This document shows, in pieces, positions 20,373 to 30,004 of a stretch of 64,000 nucleotides of DNA. The translations under genes were made by a program, and so were the position numbers. The DNA comes from Vibrio furnissii CIP 102972 (GTDB lineage: Bacteria; Pseudomonadota; Gammaproteobacteria; Enterobacterales; Vibrionaceae). Below the pieces are notes generated by a model. It worked only from the letters and a program-made list of their open reading frames with translations. It made no database searches and had not been told where the DNA came from. Position 1 is the first letter of the stretch, and each line of letters begins with the position of its first letter. The stretch covers positions 203,796-267,795 of the forward strand of contig NZ_ACZP01000012.1 in the NCBI RefSeq assembly GCF_000176175.1, written 5' to 3'.

Positions 20373-21623
20373 TTAACTACGTGACAAGTAGTTCGCTTTG
20401 CCCACCCACTTGTAGCTGGTGAGCTCTTCCAAGCCCATTGGACCGCGCGCGTGCAGTTTCTGAGTGGAGACCGCCACTTCCGCGCCCAACCCAAATTGCG
20501 CACCATCCGTAAAGCGGGTTGACGCATTGACATACACCGCAGCCGAACCCGCAGCATTGATGAACAGCTCCGCGTTGCACAAGCTGTTGGTCATGATGGC
20601 ATCCGAGTGGCTCGCGTTGTGCTCACGCATGTGATCAATCGCTTCATGAACATCTCGCACCACTTTCACGCCCAGTGTGTAGCTCAGCCATTCGGTGTCA
20701 AAATCGCCCGCTTGCGCGTCACGAAGCTGTGTTGCCGAACTCATCAGCGCTTTGGCTTTGGGTTCCGCGACAAACGTCACTTTGTCATTCAGTTTTGCAA
20801 CCAGTTTTTCCAGCAGAGGCTGCGCAATGGCTTCATGCACCAGTAAGGTATCAAGCGAGTTACACGCTGATGGACGCTGCACTTTGGCGTTTTCAATCAC
20901 ATCCACCGATTTATCCAAATCGGCACTGTCATCGACAAAAATATGGCTGATACCAAACCCGCCAATGATGACCGGAATCGTACTGTTTTCTTTACACATT
21001 TTGTGCAAGCCCGCGCCGCCACGCGGAATAATCATGTCCACGTAATCGTCAAGTTTGAGCAGTTGAGTCACCAGTTCACGGTCTGGTTTTTCAATGTATT
21101 GCACAGAAGCAGCAGGCAGCTGCGCTTTTTCCAGCGCAGACTGAATCACTTTGACCAGCTCCACATTGGAGAAAAACGTCTCTTTGCCGCCACGCAGAAT
21201 CGAGGCGTTACCGGTCTTTAGACACAGCGCAGCGATATCGATGGTCACATTCGGGCGCGCTTCATAAATCACCCCGACGACGCCCAGAGGCACGCGACGA
21301 CGCGACAACGACATGCCATTTTCGAGCACTTTGCTGTCGATTTCGCTGCCCACCGGATCATGAAGGCTGATCACGTTACGCACGTCATTGGCAATCGCAT
21401 TCAGGCGCGATTCATTCAGCAGCAAGCGATCCAACAGCGCATCACTTAAACCTGCATCGCGGCCCAATTGGATATCTTTGGCATTGGCCGCGAGAATTTG
21501 CGCCGCATTGGCTTCCAGTTCATCAGCAATGATGGCCAGTGCCTGATTTTTTTGTGCCGTCGAGGCGGTGGCGAGTTGAAACGACGCGTCTTTGGCCGCT
21601 TTCCCCATGAGTGTTAAGTCCAC
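20373..21623 (-). CDS. proA: Gamma-glutamyl phosphate reductase
   Basis: ProA reduces gamma-glutamyl phosphate to glutamate semialdehyde with NADPH, the second step of proline synthesis. The 416-residue protein is an aldehyde-dehydrogenase-fold enzyme. The catalytic Cys lies in [19 protein letters not shown] (about residue 255), with GGKETFFSN in the cofactor region. It follows proB by 11 bases in a proBA operon. Confidence 0.97.
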   Translation of the reverse strand: MDLTLMGKAAKDASFQLATASTAQKNQALAIIADELEANAAQILAANAKDIQLGRDAGLSDALLDRLLLNESRLNAIANDVRNVISLHDPVGSEIDSKVLENGMSLSRRRVPLGVVGVIYEARPNVTIDIAALCLKTGNASILRGGKETFFSNVELVKVIQSALEKAQLPAASVQYIEKPDRELVTQLLKLDDYVDMIIPRGGAGLHKMCKENSTIPVIIGGFGISHIFVDDSADLDKSVDVIENAKVQRPSACNSLDTLLVHEAIAQPLLEKLVAKLNDKVTFVAEPKAKALMSSATQLRDAQAGDFDTEWLSYTLGVKVVRDVHEAIDHMREHNASHSDAIMTNSLCNAELFINAAGSAAVYVNASTRFTDGAQFGLGAEVAVSTQKLHARGPMGLEELTSYKWVGKANYLSRS

Positions 21624-21634
21624 TGTCTCTCTCC

Positions 21635-22768
21635 CTATTCCTGAATCACGACCATGTCGTCGCGGTGAATCACTTCTGAGCCATAATCATAGCCGAGTGT
21701 TTCGATAATCATTTTACTGTGTTTGCCGGCAATTTTTGCCATGTCGCGGCTGGAGTATTTCGCGATGCCACGCGCCACCAAATGGCCATGGCCGTTGGTC
21801 ACCCGTACCACTTCGCCACGCGAGAATTCACCTTGAACGCGCACCACACCTTTCGCCAGCAAGCTGCTGCCTTTGTTCAAGACTGCGCGCACTGCGCCAT
21901 CATCGATGAAGATGTCACCGGATGCAGCTGGCCCAGCCAAAATCCAGCGTTTGCGGTTTTCGAGCGCTTCTTCCAACGGTAGGAAGCGCGTACCTTGCGG
22001 CGCGTCGCTCAGGGAATCGAAAATGACGTTCGGCGCACGACCAGCCGCAATAATCACCTCAATGCCCGCACGGCGAGCAATATCTGCCGCTTGCAGTTTG
22101 GTCGCCATACCGCCAGTGCCCAAGGTGGTGCCACTGCCGCCTGCGATTTTACGCAGCGTGTCGTCAATGGTTTTGACTTCTTTGATCAGCTCGGCATTGG
22201 GGTCTTTGCGCGGGTCGGCGGTGAATAGCCCTTTTTGGTCAGTCAGCAGCAGCAATTTATCAGCGCCGCACAAAATACCGACCAACGCTGACAGGTTGTC
22301 GTTATCGCCCACTTTGATTTCGTTGGTCGCCACCGCATCGTTTTCGTTGACGATCGGAATGATGTCGTGGGCCACCAACGCGTTGATGGTGTCACGAGCG
22401 TTGAGGAAACGTTCACGGTCGTCAAGATCGGCACGCGTCAGCAGAATCTGGCCGATTTTGATGCCATAAATCGAAAATAGAGATTCCCAAGCTTGAATCA
22501 ACTGACTCTGTCCCACCGCGGCCAGCAACTGTTTGCTTGAGATCGCGTTGGGCAGTGCGGGGTAACCAAGATGTTCACGGCCTGCTGCAATTGCACCAGA
22601 CGACACGATCACGACTGAGTGACCTTGTTTTTTCAGTTCAGCACATTGACGCGCCAATTCGACCATATGCGCACGGTCGAGCGCCAACGTACCACCGGTC
22701 AGAACACTGGTTCCTAGTTTCACGATGACAGTTTGTGAAACATTTCCGCTTTGATGATTCGTTTTCAT
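21635..22768 (-). CDS. proB: Glutamate 5-kinase
   Basis: ProB phosphorylates glutamate at the start of proline synthesis and is feedback-inhibited by proline in this family. ATG 22768 (AGAAG site upstream) gives 377 residues; the frame is open eight codons further but without family support. The N-terminal amino-acid-kinase domain shows [13 protein letters not shown] near residue 15 and [18 protein letters not shown] near 140. A C-terminal PUA domain begins near residue 285 ([15 protein letters not shown]). Confidence 0.97.
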   Translation of the reverse strand: MKTNHQSGNVSQTVIVKLGTSVLTGGTLALDRAHMVELARQCAELKKQGHSVVIVSSGAIAAGREHLGYPALPNAISSKQLLAAVGQSQLIQAWESLFSIYGIKIGQILLTRADLDDRERFLNARDTINALVAHDIIPIVNENDAVATNEIKVGDNDNLSALVGILCGADKLLLLTDQKGLFTADPRKDPNAELIKEVKTIDDTLRKIAGGSGTTLGTGGMATKLQAADIARRAGIEVIIAAGRAPNVIFDSLSDAPQGTRFLPLEEALENRKRWILAGPAASGDIFIDDGAVRAVLNKGSSLLAKGVVRVQGEFSRGEVVRVTNGHGHLVARGIAKYSSRDMAKIAGKHSKMIIETLGYDYGSEVIHRDDMVVIQE

Positions 22769-22837
22769 GATTTCTTCTGTAATGAAAAACATTTAAGAGA
22801 AGATGTTTTAGCAATCAACAGCGGAATGCACAAGCAG

Positions 22838-22862
22838 AAAAGGTGCTAAAAAGCACCTTTTT
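22838..22862. terminator. Intrinsic terminator between crl and proB
   Basis: AAAAGGTGCT-AAAA-AGCACCTTTT. It lies about 30 bases past the crl stop codon and before the proB promoter region. Confidence 0.85.
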
Positions 22863-22890
22863 GATTGACAGATATGTCAGACGGGTAAAA

Positions 22891-23280
22891 CTAAACGAAT
22901 TCAGTTGATTGCTCATGCAAAGATAGCGTGAGCGCGAAACGTTCTTGTAACGTTTTCTCTAACTTTTGATGAAAGTCTTCCTGCGTGCGATTCACCTCTG
23001 GCAATGCCGTTTTCGGCACCGCATCGGCGTGCCATTCACCCGCCAGATTGTAACGCCCGATATGATATTTCGCTTCAAACCCGTCGGACGTTGGGCTCAG
23101 TTCCATCCACCACCCCCAAAATTCACGTTTCTCTGGGGACTTTTTATCGTTGACACAAAACGCTAAACAATCAAACAGATAGAAACCATCTTTGCACTGT
23201 CCTTCGCGCAAATAAGGACCAATGGCTTTCAGTGCCGCCAACAAACGATAATGGGTCGGACTCTTCGTCACCTCTGACAT
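22891..23280 (-). CDS. crl: Sigma factor-binding protein Crl
   Basis: Crl binds sigma-S and promotes its assembly with RNA polymerase core, boosting stationary-phase genes. ATG 23280 with GGAGAG seven bases upstream gives 129 residues; a TTG six codons upstream is less likely. The sequence shows the family's FYLFDCLAFCVN, REFWGWWMELSP and the YHIGRYNLAGEW region. It lies between proB and frsA, a position shared with other vibrios as far as I recall. Confidence 0.94.
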   Translation of the reverse strand: MSEVTKSPTHYRLLAALKAIGPYLREGQCKDGFYLFDCLAFCVNDKKSPEKREFWGWWMELSPTSDGFEAKYHIGRYNLAGEWHADAVPKTALPEVNRTQEDFHQKLEKTLQERFALTLSLHEQSTEFV

Positions 23281-23380
23281 ATTGACTCTCCGTTGCAATG
23301 TTAAGAATGACCTTTAATATTTGATAATTATATATTTAAGCAATATATATTCATCACTCTTAACTAATTTAGGGCAAAAG

Positions 23381-24628
23381 TCATCTGTTGAGTTCGTCTT
23401 CCAGCCAATTTATCGCTAAATCGAGGGATTGCTCATATCCTTGTGTAATTGTCTTACTTTTTATTTGCTTAGCTTTACCACCTTGACTAAAGAGCGCCAC
23501 CAACTGGTTATCGCTGTACGGTGATACCGGATCGCCTTCCAACCCCATGGCGAGAATCGGCACTTTGGTACGACGACTGCTAAGGAAGCCTTGCATTTTC
23601 AACGACCACGCCATCAACTGCCCAGACAAGCTGTCGATATCCACCGCCGATTTGCCCAAACGTGATGCCAGCACATCCAAGTACATCTTGGTCATCATCT
23701 TCATTTTTTTCGGCGAGACCAACACATCGTGAATCGGCGCGCCGAGAGAGACACACGCTTTCACACGCTCTGGCTCAAGGAACGACAGGCGCACCATCGC
23801 ATTGCCGCCAAAGCGGAATCCAACGAGGCCGACACGGAAGTGATCCACCCAAGGCAGCGTATCCAGTTGGTTGAGCACAGCCTGATGCAAGCATGACGAA
23901 TCTTCTGTGAGCGCCCAGTGCGAACTGTGGCCCACCGAAGGCATGTCGATGGTCAACATCGCGATATCCCGCTTGACCAAAAAGTCACGGAACAAACGCC
24001 ACATGTCCGTTTGTAAGCTATCAAGCCCGGCACTGACGATCACCACCGGCTGCGGTTTTTCAGTATTGGAGAGATGCAGGTGGCCGACGATTTTTTTGTT
24101 TTTGTATGGGAACTCTAAGCGCTTCACCACGTATTTGGTGAGGTTGGCCGCTTCCATGTAAGCGTTGTTGGCCAGAATTTGCGCTTGCAGCGCGAGGTTA
24201 TCGTTTCTCAGATGTGGGTAACCGGCAATGCTGAAGCAGAGCGACGCGGCAAACATTTCATCAGCGGCTTTTTCGCCGGCTTTTGACCCGGCGCGCGCCT
24301 GATGCTGCATGCCCAGCTTGGTCCATTCATAGGCCCAGTTGCCACCACGATACCCCATCACCGTATCCAGCCAGCGATCTTCGGTACGGGAATGTTTGGA
24401 TGAGGCGATACGCGCTAGTACTTCTTCTTGTTCAACCGGATCGATACCCTGCCAAGCCCACTGCAAACGACGCAGGTTTCGGTACCAAGCGTTGTCCTCT
24501 TGCTCTTTTTTCTGTTCAAGAAATTGTTGGCTACTTGGCATGTACTGAATAAGAGAGGACGTTTCTTTGGCTTGTTTATGCTTTTGGAACAAAGTCTCAG
24601 AAAGGTTTTTGCTGATTTCTTCGGACAT
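23381..24628 (-). CDS. frsA: Esterase FrsA
   Basis: FrsA is an alpha/beta-hydrolase. In E. coli it binds dephosphorylated EIIA-Glc and affects the balance of fermentation and respiration. A pyruvate decarboxylase activity claimed for the V. vulnificus protein was later disputed in favour of esterase activity. The 415-residue protein has a helical N-terminal part (1-190) and a hydrolase domain from about 190. That domain has the nucleophile-elbow-like VGLVGFRFGGNAMVRLS (about residue 268) and the loop MGLEGDPVSPYSDNQL. The length is normal. Confidence 0.94.
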   Translation of the reverse strand: MSEEISKNLSETLFQKHKQAKETSSLIQYMPSSQQFLEQKKEQEDNAWYRNLRRLQWAWQGIDPVEQEEVLARIASSKHSRTEDRWLDTVMGYRGGNWAYEWTKLGMQHQARAGSKAGEKAADEMFAASLCFSIAGYPHLRNDNLALQAQILANNAYMEAANLTKYVVKRLEFPYKNKKIVGHLHLSNTEKPQPVVIVSAGLDSLQTDMWRLFRDFLVKRDIAMLTIDMPSVGHSSHWALTEDSSCLHQAVLNQLDTLPWVDHFRVGLVGFRFGGNAMVRLSFLEPERVKACVSLGAPIHDVLVSPKKMKMMTKMYLDVLASRLGKSAVDIDSLSGQLMAWSLKMQGFLSSRRTKVPILAMGLEGDPVSPYSDNQLVALFSQGGKAKQIKSKTITQGYEQSLDLAINWLEDELNR

Positions 24629-24665
24629 AACGCGTCTCTGTTGAGAATAGTGGCCTAATAGTAAT

Positions 24666-24693
24666 AAAAAAAATGGCCCTAAACAGGGCCATT
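24666..24693 (-). terminator. Intrinsic terminator after gpt
   Basis: AATGGCCCT / AGGGCCATT with a four-base loop runs into eight T on the minus strand. It ends the permease-gpt transcript. Confidence 0.93.
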
Positions 24694-24718
24694 ATCAAAT
24701 AAAGTTGAGAATCACAGT

Positions 24719-25183
24719 TTATTTTTGTTTACGGTTTACCGGTTCAACAAACGACAAAACCATGTCCCAAGGCTGTTCAATCCACGTGTCTTGTGGAATG
24801 TCCACCACGTATTGATCCACCAATTCACGACCTGCAGGCTTCGCGCATACAGTCACAAATTTCGCTTTTGGATACATTTCACGGATCTTACGCGCTGTAT
24901 CGCCACTGTCGACTAGGTCATCAACAATCAGGAAACCTTCGCCATCGTGATCGGGTGCTTTTAGCACGCTCATGTCACGTTGGTGATCGTGGTCGTAGCT
25001 CGAGATACATACGGTATCGACATAACGAATACCCAGTTCGCGAGCCAGGATAGCTGCTGGTACCAAGCCACCACGGCTTACACCCAGGATACCTTTCCAT
25101 TGTTCTGCAGGCATTTGAAGTTCAGCCAGTTCACGGCAGTACTTCTGCATATTGTCCCAAGTGATAACGAATTTTCTACTCAT
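24719..25183 (-). CDS. gpt: Xanthine-guanine phosphoribosyltransferase
   Basis: Gpt salvages guanine and xanthine (and hypoxanthine weakly) to nucleotides using PRPP. ATG 25183 gives 154 residues starting [19 protein letters not shown]; the 22-codon upstream extension is not family sequence. The PRPP motif [17 protein letters not shown] (about residues 85-101) is intact. It lies only 37 bases downstream of a purine permease gene, so uptake and salvage are probably co-transcribed under the PurR-like operator at 26537-26552. Confidence 0.96.
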   Translation of the reverse strand: MSRKFVITWDNMQKYCRELAELQMPAEQWKGILGVSRGGLVPAAILARELGIRYVDTVCISSYDHDHQRDMSVLKAPDHDGEGFLIVDDLVDSGDTARKIREMYPKAKFVTVCAKPAGRELVDQYVVDIPQDTWIEQPWDMVLSFVEPVNRKQK

Positions 25184-25220
25184 TGTTATTGACCTAAAGT
25201 TTGGAAATGTTTTGCCGCGC

Positions 25221-26513
25221 TTACGCAGCAAGAATGTATTTGACAGCAAAGATGATCGCCATCACCCAGACACTGAGTGACACGCTGCGGCCTTTCCCAC
25301 TCAACAGCTTAATCAGCGCGTACGCGATAAAGCCCATTGAAATACCTTCTGCAATTGAGAAAGTCAGTGGCATCAAAAGACAGGTCACCACGGTTGGCGC
25401 CGCTTCGGTCAGATCGCGCCAGTCAATGCTTACCAGTCCTGAAAGCATCAGAATAGCAACGTAAAACAGCGCACCTGACGTCGCGTAGGCTGGGATCATA
25501 CCCGCTAATGGCGAGAAGAATAATGCAAGTAGGAACAAAATACCAACGACAACTGCGGTCAGACCGGTACGGCCACCTGCTGCAACACCCGAGACACTCT
25601 CGACAAAAGAAGTGGTATTAGACGTCCCCAGCAGCGCACCCACTGATGTGGCCGTTGAGTCCGCCAGCAGCGCGCGATTCAGACGAGGAATCTTGCCGTC
25701 GTCACCAATCAGGCCCGCTTTGGTCGCAACGCCAACCAATGTGCCCGCAGTGTCGAACAGGTCGACAAACAGGAATGCAAACACAACCGAGATCATGCCC
25801 ACTTCAAAAACGTGTGAGAAGTCGAGTTGCATGAAGGTTGGTGCCAAGCTTGGTGGCGCAGACATCACGCCGCCCCACTGCACATCACCGAAGATCAGAC
25901 CCAAGACGGTGATGGATAAAATCGCAATCATCACGGCACCTTTCACACCACGGTGAACCAGTGCGATGGTGAAGAAGAAACCGAGCGCGCCGAGTACTGC
26001 AGGCAGCGACGTGATGGCTCCCATAGAAACCAGTGTTGCTGGGTTATCAACCACGATACCGGCATTTTTCAGCGCAATGAACGCCAAAAACAGACCAATA
26101 CCCGCCGAGATACCGGTTCGCAGTGACATCGGAATCGAGTTGATGATCCACTCTCGAATCTTAAACAAGCTCAGCAGAATAAACAGCACGCCTGAACAGA
26201 ACACGGCTGCAAGCGCAACCTGCCAAGAGTAACCCATACCCAGCACGACCACGTACGTAAAGAACGCGTTCAGGCCCATGCCCGGAGCTTGTGCAATCGG
26301 GTAGTTCGCGACGAGACCCATGATGAAACAGCCAACCGCCGCCGCCAGACAGGTAGCAACAAAAACGGCACCACGATCCATTCCGGCATCTGAAAGAATC
26401 GCTGGGTTCACGAAGATAATGTATGCCATGGTCAGGAAGGTGGTGACCCCTGCAATGATCTCAGTGCGCACGTTTGTGCCATGTTCACTGAGTTTAAATA
26501 GCCTTTCCAGCAT
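25221..26513 (-). CDS. NCS2-family purine permease (AzgA/adenine-guanine-hypoxanthine type)
   Basis: This is an inner-membrane proton-coupled nucleobase transporter of the NCS2/AzgA branch. The 430-residue protein has many hydrophobic segments throughout and family motifs including [20 protein letters not shown] (residues 18-37), [13 protein letters not shown], and [20 protein letters not shown] near residue 250. [22 protein letters not shown] near 300 is also typical. Substrate (adenine, or guanine/hypoxanthine) cannot be fixed from sequence alone; the downstream gpt favours guanine, hypoxanthine or xanthine. A PurR-type operator and a TATAAT -10 precede it. Confidence 0.9.
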   Translation of the reverse strand: MLERLFKLSEHGTNVRTEIIAGVTTFLTMAYIIFVNPAILSDAGMDRGAVFVATCLAAAVGCFIMGLVANYPIAQAPGMGLNAFFTYVVVLGMGYSWQVALAAVFCSGVLFILLSLFKIREWIINSIPMSLRTGISAGIGLFLAFIALKNAGIVVDNPATLVSMGAITSLPAVLGALGFFFTIALVHRGVKGAVMIAILSITVLGLIFGDVQWGGVMSAPPSLAPTFMQLDFSHVFEVGMISVVFAFLFVDLFDTAGTLVGVATKAGLIGDDGKIPRLNRALLADSTATSVGALLGTSNTTSFVESVSGVAAGGRTGLTAVVVGILFLLALFFSPLAGMIPAYATSGALFYVAILMLSGLVSIDWRDLTEAAPTVVTCLLMPLTFSIAEGISMGFIAYALIKLLSGKGRSVSLSVWVMAIIFAVKYILAA

Positions 26514-26536
26514 GTTCGAGTCCTAATAAAGGTAAA

Positions 26537-26552
26537 AAGTAAACGGTTGCGT
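26537..26552 (-). promoter_or_regulatory. PurR-like operator
   Basis: Minus strand ACGCAACCGTTTACTT agrees with the enterobacterial PurR consensus (ACGCAAACGTTTNCGT) at all but two fixed positions. It is 23 bases before the permease start and just downstream of a TATAAT -10, a typical place for repression. Confidence 0.7.
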
Positions 26553-26568
26553 AATCGATTGGGCGCAG

Positions 26569-26574
26569 ATTATA
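26569..26574 (-). promoter_or_regulatory. Permease-gpt promoter -10
   Basis: A perfect TATAAT on the minus strand. The -35 (TGGAAT at 17 bases) is poor. The predicted start is near 26562, placing the PurR-like site at about +10 to +25. Confidence 0.55.
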
Positions 26575-26783
26575 AAGTTATCAAATCACAAATTCCAGAC
26601 GGAATTTGCATCGATTTTTTAGAAACTCAGAAACATTTATGCACAGCTACACATAAACAGCAGGCTTTTCGGCCAAAAAATCATCACCAGAATGGCAGGT
26701 CAGAAATGAGAACAACCTCTCCCTTTTGCTTGACTGCACATCAGAGAGAGGTTGTGAATATCAGCAGCATCCACCCGATGGGA

Positions 26784-28106
26784 TTAGGAATTCATCACCT
26801 TGTTCGGCAACCAAGTAACGAGGTCTGGAAACAGCATGCAGATCACCAGCACCACAAACTGCACCAGAATGAATGGCGTGACCGATTTGTACAGATCCAT
26901 CATGGTCACCCCTTTCGGCGCAATGCCTTTGAGGTAGAACAGTGCAAACCCATACGGCGGCGTCTGCACCGCAATCACAATGTTGAGAATCATCAACACG
27001 CCAAACCAAATCGGGTCATATCCAAGTGCCACGGCAACTGGAGTAAATATCGGCGCGCACATCAACACAATGATAAATTCATCAATGATGAAACCGAGCA
27101 GCAACATGATGACTTGAAACATCATGATGATGACAATCGGCGGCAGGTCGAGATTTTGAGTAAAGCCTGCCACCATGCCTTGAATTCCCATCAGCAGATG
27201 GAAGTTACTAAACACCGACGCGCCGAGAATAATCCACATCGCGACACTGACCAGCATCGCGGTTTGCATGCCCGAACGCATCAAGAGTTCCGGTTTAAAC
27301 CGCTTGAACAGAATCGAGAGCAGAATCGCGCCCATCACGCCCAGCGCGCCCGATTCCGTTGGCGTCGCAATCCCGGCAATGATGCTACCAAGGACAACCA
27401 CAATCAGCGCAAATGAGGAAGCGCCGTCACGAATGGTTTTAAACAGCTCATAGCCTTTGGGAATTTCGATGTCGTTGTCGATGTCCATCGGCGCACGTTC
27501 TGGACGCATTTTACAGCTGATCACCACGTAGCTGATGAGCAGTACAATCGTGATCAGCGCAGGGACCATCGCGCCAAGAAACATCTTGCCGACCGAGTTC
27601 TGAGTCGAGGATGCGAACATGATCATCGGAATGCTCGGCGGAATCAGAATGCCCAGCGAACCGCCTGCCATAATCACCCCAAGTGCCAGCTTCTTGTCGT
27701 AGCCGCGCTCAAGCATCGGTTTGAGCGCAATCGAACTGGAGGTCATGATGCCGGCGCCGATGATCCCCACCATCGCGCCGATCATTGAACAAACGCCGAT
27801 CACGCTGATCGCCAGCGATCCGCGCACACGGCCGATCGCCAGTTGGCTGGCGTTAAACATCGCATCGCCGATCCCAGAGCGCGTCAGGATCTGCCCCATG
27901 TAGATGTACAGCGGAATCGCCAGCAGAATAAAGTTGAAGAAGGTGCTTTCGACCGTGGTCGGAATGATGTTAAACAGCGACTCGCCCCACACCAGATACC
28001 CAACGCCCATCGCGATTCCACCGAGCGCCAGCCCCACTTGCGCGCCAAGAACGAACGCGGTCAGAATACAACCCAACAACACCAGGGTTAACATCTCAAT
28101 TCCCAT
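26784..28106 (-). CDS. TRAP transporter large permease (DctM family)
   Basis: This is the large membrane subunit of a tripartite ATP-independent periplasmic transporter, the sodium-driven channel part. ATG 28106, with GGAGAG upstream, gives 440 residues; the frame open to 28199 would run through the small-permease gene and is rejected. It is hydrophobic along its whole length, with the DctM signatures GGSLGILIPPSIPMI and ATPTESGALGV. It overlaps the dctQ-like gene by 11 bases, so the two permease subunits are translationally coupled. The downstream region holds only a weak hairpin (26714-26755) as terminator. Confidence 0.93.
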   Translation of the reverse strand: MGIEMLTLVLLGCILTAFVLGAQVGLALGGIAMGVGYLVWGESLFNIIPTTVESTFFNFILLAIPLYIYMGQILTRSGIGDAMFNASQLAIGRVRGSLAISVIGVCSMIGAMVGIIGAGIMTSSSIALKPMLERGYDKKLALGVIMAGGSLGILIPPSIPMIMFASSTQNSVGKMFLGAMVPALITIVLLISYVVISCKMRPERAPMDIDNDIEIPKGYELFKTIRDGASSFALIVVVLGSIIAGIATPTESGALGVMGAILLSILFKRFKPELLMRSGMQTAMLVSVAMWIILGASVFSNFHLLMGIQGMVAGFTQNLDLPPIVIIMMFQVIMLLLGFIIDEFIIVLMCAPIFTPVAVALGYDPIWFGVLMILNIVIAVQTPPYGFALFYLKGIAPKGVTMMDLYKSVTPFILVQFVVLVICMLFPDLVTWLPNKVMNS

Positions 28107-28713
28107 TTGGGCTCTCCTTGTCAAAAACGGAATCCAACTGGTCGTTATCGACCTTAAATGGCTGCTCATCCAGATTGACGTGCTGATGAACCTCACCATT
28201 CAATTCGCGGCCTTTGATCAAAAAGAACAGATTGGCAATCAACTCCGTCGAGTATTCGGCGATGAACACGCCTGCCGAAACCGTCATCATCAACCAGAAG
28301 TGATGCATGGCGGGTGCCCATTCACTCTGAGTTTTGTAATTGAATTCGAGACTTTCGATAAACATACCACCGCAGGTTTTGACCATGACCGCCAGAAACC
28401 CCATCGCCAAAATCCCCGTCAGCACATCAAACAGGCGTCTGGTTTTTTCCGACACTTTGGCGTGAATGATATCGACGTTGATGTGCGCTTCGCGTTGCTG
28501 AGCATACGCGCCGCCTAATGCCGCAATGTAGCCAAACAAAAATAAGGACGTGTCGTAACCCCAAATGGTTGGGCGGTTCAACACGTAACGAGCAAACACC
28601 TCGTAAAACACAATCACGGCAAGTACGGGAAGCAAGTACGACACTGAGCGTCCAATCAGACTGACGACGTATTTCGTGAACTGGCAATACCTCAGTAAAA
28701 TGACTTCAAGCAT
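28096..28713 (-). CDS. TRAP transporter small permease (DctQ family)
   Basis: The small membrane subunit helps the substrate-binding protein dock. ATG 28713 with GGGAGA ahead gives 205 residues. Four hydrophobic segments are visible, with the DctQ-type segment FYEVFARYVLNRPTIWG after the first and REAHINVDIIHAKVSEKTRR between the second and third. The C-terminal 40 residues are unusually long and acidic (QPFKVDNDQLDSVFDKE), longer than many DctQ proteins. It follows the binding-protein gene across a terminator-like hairpin. Confidence 0.9.
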   Translation of the reverse strand: MLEVILLRYCQFTKYVVSLIGRSVSYLLPVLAVIVFYEVFARYVLNRPTIWGYDTSLFLFGYIAALGGAYAQQREAHINVDIIHAKVSEKTRRLFDVLTGILAMGFLAVMVKTCGGMFIESLEFNYKTQSEWAPAMHHFWLMMTVSAGVFIAEYSTELIANLFFLIKGRELNGEVHQHVNLDEQPFKVDNDQLDSVFDKESPNGN

Positions 28714-28727
28714 AGAAATCTCCCTAT

Positions 28728-28759
28728 AAAAAACAGGCGAACCCAAACGGGTTCACCTG
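28728..28759 (-). terminator. Terminator-like hairpin between TRAP binding protein and permease genes
   Basis: On the minus strand CAGG-t-GAACCC / GGGTTC-g-CCTG pairs and runs into TTTTTT. Its place after the binding-protein gene and before the permeases would favour excess binding protein, as is common in such operons. Confidence 0.8.
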
Positions 28760-28768
28760 CGTCGTCCA

Positions 28769-29785
28769 TTATTGTTGCTCAAGAATATCTACCAGCTGCT
28801 TGGAATACTTGTCTTCCGCGGCATACTCTTTTGCCAGCGACATCCCCGCGTCTTTCCACGCTTTCAGATCCGCCTCTGAAGGCTGCGGGCTCCATTGCAG
28901 GCCTTTGGCTTCCATATCGGCTACCGCTTGCGATTCCCACAGTTTGGATTTCGACATCTGTTCCTGCGCGTGCGCTGCCGTTGCCGCTTTCACAATCGCC
29001 TGCAAATCAGCCGGTAGTTTGTTCCACGCTTTCTGATTGACGACGATGGGGAGCACTTGCGCGCCCGCCAGTGGCACGGGGTACATGTATTTCGCCACTT
29101 CAACGTGGTTGCCATCGCGGTGATCAATCATGTTTGAGCCGATCGAGCCGTCGATCACACCCGTTGCCAGCGAGGTGTAGATTTCGCTCCATGCCAGAGA
29201 AACCGGCGAAGCGCCCAAATTACGCAGGAACTTGCCGTACGCACCTGGCGCACGAATCTTCAAGCCTTTGAAATCGGCAATCGAATTGATGGGCTGTTTG
29301 GTGATGATGTACACCGGTGGTTGAATGTAAGGATCGAGCCATTCCAAGCCTTGCGAACCGTACGCTTGTTTAAGAATTTTGCCCCAACCTTTGTCATGGA
29401 ACAGCGTGGTCAGTGCCGCGACATCCGACGTGCCCCCCGGCAAGCCCACTTCCACGACGCCCGCCGGGAATTCCCCAGCATGCATCGGTTGAAAGGGTGC
29501 GCCCATGGTGATCAAACCCGATTTCACCGCACTCAGAATGCCGCTGGTTCCAACGCCCTCACCGGAGTAAAGCACTTGCACGGCGATGCGACCATTCGAC
29601 ATGGTTTCGATGTTCTTGGCCAGGTCTTCATACACCTCGCCAAACGCAGTGCCACGGCCGTATAAGTTCGCAAAACGCCAGTTGTACTGCGCCGCTAGGG
29701 TTGCGGTCGAACACATCAAAGCACTCACCCCAACCGCCGCGGCCAGAACAGCTTTCGCCAGCTTGGTTCCCTTTACACTTAACAT
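28769..29785 (-). CDS. TRAP transporter substrate-binding protein (DctP family)
   Basis: This is a periplasmic binding protein for an organic acid. The 338 residues start with a signal peptide (cleavage likely after TATLAA, residues 27-32). The conserved arginine that usually salt-bridges the substrate carboxylate is in LKIRAPGAYGKFLRNLGASPV (about residues 175-195), with DGSIGSNMIDH further on. This supports a carboxylate substrate but does not say which. The divergent gabD/gabT-like genes make GABA or a related omega-amino acid a reasonable guess, though TRAP uptake of GABA is not the usual route. It is first in a dctP-dctQ-dctM operon. Confidence 0.92.
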   Translation of the reverse strand: MLSVKGTKLAKAVLAAAVGVSALMCSTATLAAQYNWRFANLYGRGTAFGEVYEDLAKNIETMSNGRIAVQVLYSGEGVGTSGILSAVKSGLITMGAPFQPMHAGEFPAGVVEVGLPGGTSDVAALTTLFHDKGWGKILKQAYGSQGLEWLDPYIQPPVYIITKQPINSIADFKGLKIRAPGAYGKFLRNLGASPVSLAWSEIYTSLATGVIDGSIGSNMIDHRDGNHVEVAKYMYPVPLAGAQVLPIVVNQKAWNKLPADLQAIVKAATAAHAQEQMSKSKLWESQAVADMEAKGLQWSPQPSEADLKAWKDAGMSLAKEYAAEDKYSKQLVDILEQQ

Positions 29786-29890
29786 AGAAATTCCTCTTCC
29801 TGCATCGTTACACTTTTGTTATTGATTTGTTTCCCAACTCAATATGAAGAACGGAAAAGGAATGCGATAGAGCCAGTGGCGAAGTTGTTA

Positions 29891-29945
29891 TGGTACCAGC
29901 CAGGCTTGCCGTTCTGGTACCAACGTTTGTGAGCAACTGGTACTC
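29891..29945. promoter_or_regulatory. Three TGGTAC-type repeats, probable operators of the MocR-like regulator
   Basis: TGGTACCA at 29891 and 29915 and TGGTACTC at 29938 are spaced 24 and 23 bases apart. They lie between the divergent dctP and gabD-like genes. The core resembles the ATACCA direct repeats bound by the MocR regulator GabR, and a MocR-type gene lies downstream of gabT. Confidence 0.6.
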
Positions 29946-30004
29946 AGTACGCACCGCGTTTTGTGTCTAACATGCCATCATCAGCCTACAAAAGAGATAC
30001 AAAT

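Noticed and set aside
26714..26755. Hairpin (CAACCTCTC / GAGAGGTTG) after the TRAP operon as a terminator
   Set aside because: The loop is over 20 bases and no real T-run follows, so I did not list it as a terminator.
26547..27416. A plus-strand ORF of 289 codons
   Set aside because: It is antisense to the TRAP large permease; its His/Gln/Asn-rich composition is typical of a shadow frame.
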